NCBI GenBank assembly: GCA_016748015.1
Contig: JAAOMT010000003.1
Coordinates: forward strand, 355,404 to 419,403
From: Geosiphon pyriformis
Lineage: Eukaryota > Glomeromycota > Glomeromycetes > Archaeosporales > Geosiphonaceae
Direction of reading: 5' to 3'
Length of the DNA: 64,000 nt
Of the stretch, positions 56,111-64,000 are shown in pieces. The translations under genes and the position numbers were made by a program. The number at the start of each line of letters is the position of its first letter. Positions within the stretch are counted from its first letter, which is position 1. The notes under the pieces are model-generated. The model did no database searches, was not told where the DNA came from, and saw only the letters and a program-made list of their open reading frames with translations.

Positions 56111-56937
56111 TATTACAGGTGTGTTGATAATTATTGAAGTAAATAACAAATCTGTAATTTGGTGCTCGAAGCTGTTTGTCGATGATAGAAATCTGAAGGT
56201 GTGTTTATCTGAAGGTTTTGGTTGAGTCCTTTGTATAATAGACAGAGATTCAGTGGTAATAGTTTTATCCATAGCTTCCCAAAACAGCAGTTTTGTCAAT
56301 TTTTTTCTCAGTGTGATGGCTGGTGTTTCTCCTGATAAGCTAACCTTAATCGAGTGTCCTACTCTTATTTCTGGGTTTTTTACTAGTGCTATATCCTAAC
56401 ATCAGTACTCTACACATTAATTCTCAATAGAATTAGTAATAACAACAATTAAGACAAGAAAATAAAAAAAATAACATAAAAAAATAAGCCAAGGCAATAA
56501 ACAAGTTAGTATCCTGTCAATAGCTGTGATTAAGAGCTATTGTTCCAGCATGGTTAATTATCAATTACTATCAACATAAAGTGTTAATAGTGGAGAGTGG
56601 ATTTGGATGATGAATGATTTATTTATTTAATATTTGTGAATAGAAAATTTCTAATTAAAAGATTCTGCTTTTTCTACTTCTAATGCTATTACTATATATA
56701 CATAATTGATGTTCTATGAAATTGCTCATATTTCCAAGTGATGTGCTATGATTTCTTGAACAATGCTCACATTGTTGAGCAATATGCTCTAATTTTCTAA
56801 TATTGCTCCACATTGCTGAGCAATGTGCTGTGTTTTCTGACATTGCTCCATATTGCTGAGCAATGTGCTTACATGCTAAATATTATTCTCTTATTGGTCT
56901 GCTATTTTTTATATCTGTTTTCTTTTTATGAGTAACA
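56111..56937 (-). repeat. 3' LTR of Gypsy A2
   Basis: Element sense begins TGTTACTCATAAAAAG and ends CACCTGTAATA. Its ends resemble LTR A, but the middle differs: at 56755-56880 there is a tandem array of about three 40-bp units containing ATTGCTGAGCAATGTGCT, itself palindromic (TTGCT...AGCAA). Preceding polypurine tract in element sense: AAAAGAAAGAGATAA. Confidence 0.82.
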
Positions 56938-56950
56938 TTATCTCTTTCTT

Positions 56951-57608
56951 TTAATATTGAGCTTTGTCAAAATTTTCATTTTAAATTAATTTTAATACTT
57001 CTTTTTCAAGTATTGTTTGTTTGACTCTGTTTTTTACATTTTTTACTTGTGTATTGTTTATTCTTCCCCATTGGTTAATGGTTATGGTTTCCATGTCAGA
57101 GTGTAACAGTATTTCTGAATAGTTCTGAAATATGTTATGTAATTGGTACATTGTTTTAACATGTGGTGTTGAATTAGTTTTCTTTCCGATAAATTTTTCA
57201 ATTTGTTGTATCATGTCTTGGTTGAATATTCTCTTGGATTTGTCAATATACAACTCCTGAATATTCAATTTTTGACTTAATTGGTAGTAGCAATATGATA
57301 TTAGAAGTTGTTCTGTCCATTGCTTCCAATTTTCTTTTGTAAGTTTTTCTGTTGGTGCCATAATAGGTATTTTTCCAAAAGTGTTCTTCACTTTTTCTAT
57401 TAAGTTATCTGTCCAGTTTTTATTATTCTTTGGTGGCCACTGATATAGTGTATTCTTTGTCTTTCTTTTTGTGTTTCGATAGCAAATTGTTTGGTTGTTG
57501 ATGACAATTTTCATGTCTAACTGTTGTTGACTTAGTGCCTAAGACAGTTGTTGAGCTATGTTGTGAATATGATCTGATATTTCCATTTTTTTTGGTTGCT
57601 TTTGTCAT
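56951..57608 (-). pseudogene. ORF3 of Gypsy A2
   Basis: Homologue of the unidentified ORF at 8472-9125. Shared features include KI-INNQTI-Y near the start and a Lys/Gln/Ile-rich body; the frame (57514-56951) contains a WPPKNNKNW block and ends FDKAQY just before the polypurine tract. One TAA at about 56979 probably replaces CAA. The N-terminus (57608) is in another frame. Confidence 0.65.
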
Positions 57609-57649
57609 GTGTACTGTGTCTTTATATACTCTTTTGGTTGTTTAATTCA

Positions 57650-58990
57650 ATATGTTTGGTTCAATAACTATAATTGGTTCCAGATCTCATGGAATCTCAT
57701 CTGGTTGAACTATTATTCTTTGTACTTCCAACTGTGGAATGATATTGGTGGATGATGATGCTATCTGGTAATATGGTTTTAGTTGATCACCATGTGTTGC
57801 TTTGGCTAAGATTTTGTTGTTTCATCTTAATTTATAAGCTCCATTTCCTAGAATTTCTTCTATGTAAAATAGTCTGTCCCATTTGGGGTCGAATTTTCCA
57901 CTCCATTGTTTTTCCGCTTTGGTACAATGTAGCAGTACTTTGTTTCCAATCTTGAATTCAACTGGTTTGTCTGGTAGTTAATTATCATGTCTTTTTTTCT
58001 GTCTTTTTTGTGCCTTCTAAATGTTATCAGCTGCTTTTCGCCATTTATTTTCTAATGTTTCCATTAAGTCATATGTTTTTTTTAGCAACATTTTCTGAAA
58101 ATTGTCTTCAGTTATTGGTTTTGTTAGATAAGTAGTGACTTCTATCTCAATTGGTAATGTTGCTGTTCTACCATATACTAATTCAAATGGTGTTGTTTGT
58201 GTAGTGTCTTGCTTTATTGTCTAATAAGCAAATAATACTGATGGTATGAACAAATCCCATTCATTCTGATTTTCTTGACTGATCTTGGCGATTGCTTTAT
58301 ACAATGTTTTGTTAAACCTCTCAACTAACTCATTTGTTTGTGAATGATATGGTGATGATAATAGTCTTTTGATTCCAAATTTTTGACTTAATTCTGCTAA
58401 TGTTCTGTTCACAAAGTGAGTTCCTTGATCTGATAATAGTTCTTTTGGACATCCATGTCAACAAATCAAATCTTGATAAACAAATTCGGCAACAAATTCT
58501 GCATCCGTTCTTTGAATTGCTTTTGCTTTTGGTCATTTAGTAAGATAATCCATGGCTACTGCAATATATCTGTTGTCTCTGCTAGTTATTATTAATAGTT
58601 TAACTAAGTCAATTCCAATATGATTAAATGGTTGTCCCACTTTAATTGGTCTTAATAGTTTACTGGGTTTTGTTCCATCTCTTTTCTGACAAGCATTACA
58701 ATTCTGAACATATTGAATGATATCTGGATACATTGATGGCCAATAGTATTTTTTTCTGGTTCTTTTTATGGTTGCTTCTTTATGAAAATATTCTGCTGTT
58801 GGATCTGAATACATGTTGAATAATATTGTCTCTTTCTCTGGTTTTGTGATGACTTTTATTGGTTGATTTGGATTTTTTCTGTTTTTCTGATAAAGTATAT
58901 TTTTATAATTGATAAAATGTTTTAATTGTTGTTTGATATTATTTCGCTTATTTTGAGATAATTCTCCTTGAACTGTTAAGTATTTATATA
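57650..58990 (-). pseudogene. Gypsy A2 integrase
   Basis: HHCC zinc-binding region (AEYFHKEA, CNACQKRDG near 58700) and DDE core with GIDLVK (about 58610), SDQGTHF (about 58420) and NELVERFNKTL (about 58320), then VLFAY and a C-terminal KWDG-F block near 57880. Catalytic acids are retained. TAA at about 58219 and others break the frame. Several Trp codons intact here are TGA in element A. Confidence 0.85.
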
Positions 58991-59029
58991 ATATTGTAGT
59001 TGTTGATATTTTTGTATGTTCATCTTTTG

Positions 59030-59165
59030 TTATATTTTCATTGAGTTTGTTCTGGTTTTGTTATATTTTTATGTTGAGATGTTTTTAGATTTGTCTCATT
59101 TGTGACAAACCATCAGTATTTCCATTGTCTTTTCTCTTTTTATAATATATAGTGTAAGTATATGG
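59030..59165 (-). pseudogene. Gypsy A2 RNase H tail
   Basis: Element sense gives YTIYYKKRKDNGNTDGLSQ-like sequence matching HYKKGKDNRNTDGLSR of element A, ending the RNase H domain. The rest of the domain is cut off by the LTR-B fragment at 59166. Confidence 0.7.
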
Positions 59166-59366
59166 TGTTACTGGAGGTTTTTGGTCTCTTCTTAACTTTT
59201 GTATGTTTGTTGTGGTGCTGTTAATTCATGACTATAGGAAGTGTTTAAACCTCCGATAACTGAATTTTATCTTCAAATTATCTCTTATAATTTGAACTGC
59301 TGGGCTTATAAGTGGAATGGCCAATTCTATGCCAGTTGCTTCATGTAGTTATGTTGTAGTAAACGT
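59166..59366 (-). repeat. Inverted partial LTR of family B
   Basis: Starts TGTTACTGGAGGTTTTTGG, the reverse complement of the LTR-B terminus. It follows the reverse complement of 60150-60352 until about 59366, where a forward LTR B starts. It is best explained as a minus-strand family-B copy inserted in Gypsy A2 and then split by the plus-strand B element. Confidence 0.8.
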
Positions 59367-60352
59367 TGTTACCAGACAAAATTAGAGATATTGTTTAGCA
59401 TAAAATTACTCTTATAAATCTTATCATCAATTAGCGTATATTATCATTTGAAATTATCACTTATTACATTAGCAAAATATCTGAAATTATCATTTAATTA
59501 ATAACCCAATTTGTACATAACACAAATGTAACCTAATTGCAATGATCAATCATGCAATACCCCGAACTATGTAACATTCAAAAAGTTCGCCAAAATTTGT
59601 AAGAAATTCGCCGAAATAATTGATAGTTTGCCGAAATATCTAATAGTTCGCAGAAATAACTTGTAGTTTGCCAAAATGTATCTTTAGTTCAGCAAAATTA
59701 TAGAAAATAGCAAAGTTCAAGTTCATAGAATAGTGTTACAACAAGTTGTATAAAAGAAGAGCTTCTCTCTTTGAGAAAATATATCTTACTTCAGATTTAA
59801 ACAATTAGAATAATCCTTTACACCCAAAAGATAAATAAATATCAAATAATTCGAAAAGCCAAATTCTTAAATTATTTCCCTTGAAATTAACCAATTTCTA
59901 CTAACAGTTTGAAATTGACTAGCTACTAATTTCAGTAAACTGTTAAAGCACTTCCAGGCCTGGATCTGAAACGATTTCCATAAATCAGTTTTTTTACTTT
60001 TCTTTTACATTTCTTTTGTTTTTTTTCTTTTCTTATTACAATCATTAAAGTAGCCTACAGATGAGATTCCTGTAAAAGAGTTAACTTTTACAGCAAAGTA
60101 ACTACACATATTTTGTGAGCTTCCAGATGAGCAATTCTTAAGAAAGAGTTGATGTTTACTACAACATAACTATACAAAGTAATGAGCACAGAATTGGCCA
60201 TTCCACTTATAAGCCCAGCAGTTCAAATTATAGAAGATAATTTGAAGATAAAATTCAGTTACTGGAGGTTCAACCACATCCAGAAAACGTGAATTTACAG
60301 CAAACAGGCATCAACAATATTGAAAAAAAAAAACCAAAAACCTCCAGTAACA
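59367..60352 (+). repeat. 5' LTR of Gypsy B
   Basis: Starts TGTTACCAGAC and ends CTCCAGTAACA, matching 139-1131. The region 59560-59700 holds short repeated units (GTTCGCCAAAAT, TTCGCCGAAATA, GTTTGCCGAAAT and similar), equivalent to 340-480 of the other copy, again an LTR-internal repeat. Confidence 0.9.
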
Positions 60353-60372
60353 TTTGGTGCTCTTCCACGGAA
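60353..60372 (+). promoter_or_regulatory. Primer-binding site of Gypsy B
   Basis: TTTGGTGCTCTTCCACGG directly follows the LTR. It shares its first ten bases with the family-A site. The tRNA is not identified. Confidence 0.7.
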
Positions 60373-60396
60373 ACAACACAGCAAAACAACTTCAAA

Positions 60397-61890
60397 GTGG
60401 CAACCACACCAGATGCAACAACTCTAGAGTATTACCAATCAATTTACACTCACTGCAAGTAAAGATTCAACATTCCAGACGGAATTGAAGTTGTCAAGAA
60501 ATCAGTATACCAATATATTGAAAACCACATCAACAATTATTTTTTTGGAAATTACAATATCTCAGAAGTTAGAAGCAACTTTTACAACAATTTAGCACAC
60601 TATTTACAGTTGGGAACTGAAAACCTTAACAGCAAAACACTTGCCACTTACTTTCAAGAACTTAATTTTAACATTATCAAGTACTGTGAAGAAACATATC
60701 TAGTGCAGTCTCAATACTCTATTGATTTTGAATCAAAGACAGAAACAAGCAACAAAGGCAAACACAAATTGAAGCAATACTCAAAAACCACCCCAAATAC
60801 TCCAATACTACCAAAAACAACTGTCAAACACTTACAAACACCTGAACAAGGAACCAGTTCAAAACTTCCACTTACCATCACACCTTTTCTAGCTTTACTT
60901 GCACTAGCACAAACACCTAATTCACCCTTAAATCAATTTGCAACACTAGAAGATTTTACATCACCCAGAAGTCTCACCAGACAACAAAAATCCTTTCAAA
61001 CTAGCTCTAATCTTCTTGATTTTCTAGCTGAAAATCAAAGTGAACACTCTGAGACAGCAGCAAATGAAAAAAACGACTCTGAAATAACTGAAGAAGAATC
61101 AATAGACAGTGAAAACGAAGAAAACAAAATGACAGCATACATTGCAAAAATCCCTGAATTTAATAGAGAAGACATTAAGACCAGTCCCCAAGAATGGCTC
61201 GACCAAATTATTAAAGCTGGAGATGCAAATGGATGGAATGCTGCCAGAATGTTAAAAACAATTCCCTACTTTCTCAAAAGAACAGCAGGAGAATGGTTTG
61301 AAAATTTGGCTACTCCATTTAATAATTGGAACGCTTTCAAAGCAGCCTTCCTTGAACAGTTTACTGACAATAATACCTCCATCACCCTTTGAAATCATTT
61401 TCACAATATTAAACAAGAACCCTCTGAATCTGTTATGACTTATATTGAGAAATTCAACAAACTTCTCAGATGAATTTGCCAACTTGAAACTAATGATTAT
61501 TATTTCGATGCTCAAATCTTGGATCAATTTGTCGCTGGTTTAAAGGATAAACTGATTAAAAAAGTTCACCCACATGTCCCAGAAGATTTAAACTCTGTTA
61601 TTCAGTATGCAAAGAGATATGAAATAGCCATGGAAGAAGCCAATCGTACAAAACTCGTGAACTTAGCCATTGAAGAAACCAGCTCAGCAGCTGAAGAAAA
61701 AATTGACCAACTCGCAAAGAAAGTCGAAAACTATTTCACCAACCAACAACAACAGCAACCCCAAAGATATCAACCACTCCAAAGACAAAATCAAAACAAC
61801 TTTACATCACTCTTTAATAACCAGCCTCAGAGTTGCCATTACTGTGGAATTCTTGGCCACTGGAAAAGAGATTGCAGAAAGCTACAACAA
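60397..61890 (+). pseudogene. Gypsy B gag with zinc knuckle
   Basis: By comparison with A and C the frame should begin at 60397, where GTG now stands for ATG; the next Met is 60610. TAA at 60454 and TGA at 61390 and about 61471 interrupt it, at sites where Gln, Trp and Trp/Arg are expected. The gag domain spans about 61130-61700 (QEWLDQIIKAG, AGEWFENL, YIEKFNKLL). The knuckle CHYCGILGHWKRDC is at about 61834-61875. A Gln/Tyr/Pro-rich tail follows. Confidence 0.87.
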
Positions 61891-63147
61891 AACCAACAAA
61901 ATAAGAGTAATCAATGTTACCTTCCACCACAGCAATCTTATTATCAACTACCACCACCAGCTTACTATTCACCAAGACCCCAATATCAAAGTAACTATTA
62001 TCAGCCTGCCCTACAGCCAATTCAACAGCAATACCAACAACCATCCACACAACATTATCAAGTGCCTGCTCGAAGATTAATCTTGCAAAATCAATTTACA
62101 CCACAAAATCAATACCAAGTAAACAACAATAGAATCAATTCAAACAACCAATTAGTTCTCCAAAATCCAGTTCAGCCAAGACCTACTCATTATCATACTC
62201 AATCCAGTTATTTAACAATGCCAAAAGAACAGGATTTTCACCATACTGCACCCTCAGAAGGTAGAGCTGCAGCACAACAACAAAACCTTTCTTATACTTC
62301 CACCATAATCCCACCAGCCAGAATCGCTGAAAACGCCAACCTTTCAGATATATTCCCTTTTGAGTTCGAAACAAATGAATCACCATTCCTGCTTAGCAAT
62401 GCAGCCGCCAATAAACAAAAAGCAATCACGGCTATGTACACTGAAGCAGAAGTCAAAGAAAAGACAATTTGCTTGATTCTAGACAATAAATCTATCGGAA
62501 GCATTATTACCTACCAGTTAATGCAACAGTTAAAGAGAAATGTCGACCAACCAGCTCAAACAGTAATCATTACTGCTGATGGCATGAAAAAGATTCCAGT
62601 AAGAGAAATTGACAATTTTCTATTCACACTTGATGGAATCACCATTCCAGTCAAAGTTCTTGTAATGGATGCACCCCAGTACCAAGCTCTTGTTGGAAAT
62701 AATTGGCTTCAAAAAGCCAATGCTAATCTGAATTGGAAGACACAAGAGTTAACAATCTTCTACCAAGGACAACACGCCCGGGTACCTGCCATTTGTGGTA
62801 CATTCAACAAACACTCCAAAAAAGCCCCGGCTTTTGAATTTGAACCAGAAAAAGAAAAGCCCATCATTGAAACATTTATGGCACTTAGATCAATCTCCAA
62901 TTGGGCCAATGAAACTAAACAACAGTACTTTTCAACAAATGATTCTCTTGAAACAGAAGAACCAGTGACAACCGGATGGAATGTTCCCTATTCAAAACCA
63001 GAACCACGAAAACAACGCCCCTACATCCCACTCAAATGCAAGGACTGCCACAAAAAACTCTCCTCAATGGGAGCCTGCATTTCACCTGAGGAAGAATATG
63101 AAAATCATACTTGTTATTACTGCAAGGCTTGCCATAGAAAACAATAG
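61891..63147 (+). pseudogene. Gypsy B aspartic protease region
   Basis: Same frame as gag. A Gln-rich linker to about 62230 is followed by a retropepsin-like domain with ILDNKSIGS at about 62476 where element C has LDNGSAGS; the Gly of the D-x-G-S motif is Lys, a change of GGA to AAA. VIITADG, VKVLVMDAPQYQALVGNNWL and a C-terminal CGTFNKH match C. The protease is probably inactive. It ends at TAG 63145 (probably for CAG or CAA). Confidence 0.82.
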
Positions 63148-63760
63148 GGCCATCTAATAAAAAGAAGCGGAAAATGGGATAACACCCCTTGTTTGACTTG
63201 TAGAGATATGCTACCAGAAGAATGCAATTGGATTAATGTAGCAATAAGAGGAGGAGTCTGCGATCAGACCTGCCAATATGCTTTATCAATTTCAGAAAAA
63301 GTAAAAAGAGAAACACCCTTTGATGCAGCATACAACAGTGCTCTCAACAAACTGTACTATTACCTTCATGATGCCAAAATGATTTTCGACCTAGCAATGG
63401 CTTTAATTAATGGAGCCACTTAAAAAAATGTTCGTCAAATGAAAGAATTAGAATACATTGCATACACCTTTGAAATTGCTGGATACAACTATAAAAATGA
63501 AGTAGAAGTATATCACCAAATTGCCAGTCACACTTACTCGACCAAAGAAGCTCAAGCTCAATGGCTAGAGCAAATAAATGTTAAATTGTGTGAAGAATGC
63601 ATAATGCCCTGCAATGAGCAATGGTGCCCTGAATGCTATGCTCTTAGCATTCCTCTGCCCAGTGAAAACGATAAAAACAAAATTGAATTTGAAGAACCTG
63701 AAGCAACAGAAAAAATTGAAACAACACCCATCTATCTTATCAAAAATCAGTCTGCCTTAC
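63020..63760 (+). pseudogene. Cysteine-rich module of Gypsy B
   Basis: Between protease and dUTPase the frame shows CKDCHKKL, CYYCKACH, then after TAG CLTCRDMLPEEC, GGVCDQTC, a helix-like TPFDAAYNSALNKL, and finally CEECIMPC with CPEC. The order matches element C. A TAA at 63421 interrupts. No known domain is recognised; zinc binding is likely. Confidence 0.68.
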
Positions 63761-64000
63761 AACTCAAATACTTTAACAACAACGGACAAAGAATAAAACC
63801 CAAAAAAGCACATGAAATTGATGCTGGATATGACCTAAGATATCCAGACAAAGATACTCTTGTTCTCAAACCCAAATCTCTCACAAAAATCAACCTCAAA
63901 ATTGCACTCGAAATCCCACCAGAAGCAATGGTTCAAATTGCCTTCCAGTCCTCTCTGGCAAGCAAAGGAATCAATGTCAGAGGAGAAATAATCAATGCTG
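63761..64000 (+). pseudogene. dUTPase of Gypsy B, N-terminal part
   Basis: Motif 1 is DAGYDLRY, motif 2 FQSSLASKG and the start of motif 3 is GEIINA. Compared with element C (SRSSLAKKG and GGVIDS), the motif-2 Arg is Gln, a motif-3 Gly is Glu, and the catalytic Asp is Asn; each is a G-to-A type change. This copy's enzyme would be inactive. The gene continues past the end of the window. Confidence 0.85.

Larger units (their letters stand above)
56111..59165 (-). mobile_element. Gypsy A2, 3' half, inserted in LINE copy 3
   Basis: Minus-strand relative of Gypsy A: 3' LTR at 56111-56937, ORF3, integrase and the RNase H tail. It ends abruptly at 59165 where an inverted LTR-B fragment begins. The upstream half probably continues right of the window after the family-B insertions. 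Confidence 0.87.
59367..64000 (+). mobile_element. Gypsy element B, 5' part to window end
   Basis: LTR at 59367-60352, primer site at 60353, then one long frame: gag, knuckle, protease, cysteine-rich module and the start of a dUTPase at the edge of the window. The same frame carries all domains with only scattered stops and no frameshift, so Gag, protease and dUTPase belong to a single polyprotein. RT and later parts lie outside the window. Confidence 0.9.

Noticed and set aside
1-64000. tRNA, rRNA or other structured RNA genes
   Set aside because: No segment with convincing tRNA A and B boxes or cloverleaf arms was found by eye; the short tRNA-complementary strings are retrotransposon primer sites.

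Overview
The window looks like nuclear DNA of an AT-rich, intron-dense fungus. Genes have many short GT-AG introns, the standard genetic code (TGA, TAA and TAG all terminate host genes) and fungal-type proteins: an SPX-domain phosphate permease, mitochondrial ATP synthase subunit 4 and a POP2-type deadenylase. The dense load of LINEs and dUTPase-carrying Ty3/Gypsy elements resembles what I recall from arbuscular-mycorrhizal fungi and relatives (Glomeromycotina: Rhizophagus, Gigaspora, Geosiphon). The genus cannot be fixed from the sequence alone.

Layout. Positions 1-11150 are transposons nested in one another: the end of a Gypsy element (family B, 1-1131) and a complete but damaged Gypsy element (family A, 3541-10045) both sit inside one minus-strand LINE. 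Positions 12836-28829 form a gene island: CCT2 (minus), SF3B3/RSE1 (plus), an unidentified and possibly decayed gene (about 22.8-23.7 kb), POP2/CAF1 (plus), a NIF3-family gene (minus) and ATP4 (plus). Positions 28.9-42.4 kb are very AT-rich and hold LINE 3' ends plus Gypsy element C (31684-37374, minus; 4-bp target duplication CCAC; 20-N gap in one LTR). Positions 42641-45566 hold the SPX phosphate transporter gene (minus). Positions 46.4-64 kb are transposons again: a near full-length decayed LINE, a second LINE interrupted by a minus-strand Gypsy (A2), an inverted LTR-B fragment, and a plus-strand Gypsy B that runs off the end.

The host genes are housekeeping genes without an obvious common pathway: cytosolic protein folding (CCT), pre-mRNA splicing (SF3b), mRNA deadenylation (CCR4-NOT), mitochondrial ATP synthesis, phosphate uptake and a NIF3 metal-binding protein. 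NIF3 and ATP4 are divergent with about 150 bp between start codons; CCT2 and SF3B3 are divergent with about 770 bp between.

The most unusual content is in the Gypsy elements. Families B and C encode Gag, an aspartic protease, a cysteine-rich module and a dUTPase; C keeps all five dUTPase motifs. A, A2 and B share an unrecognised ORF between integrase and the 3' LTR, and C keeps only its tail, fused to the dUTPase region by a deletion of RT, RNase H and integrase. Most in-frame stops and catalytic losses in the transposons fit C-to-T or G-to-A change (TGG to TGA, CAA to TAA, Asp to Asn), and the extreme AT-rich blocks appear to contain the end state of the same decay. All exon models were read by eye; six gene models sum to whole numbers of codons.
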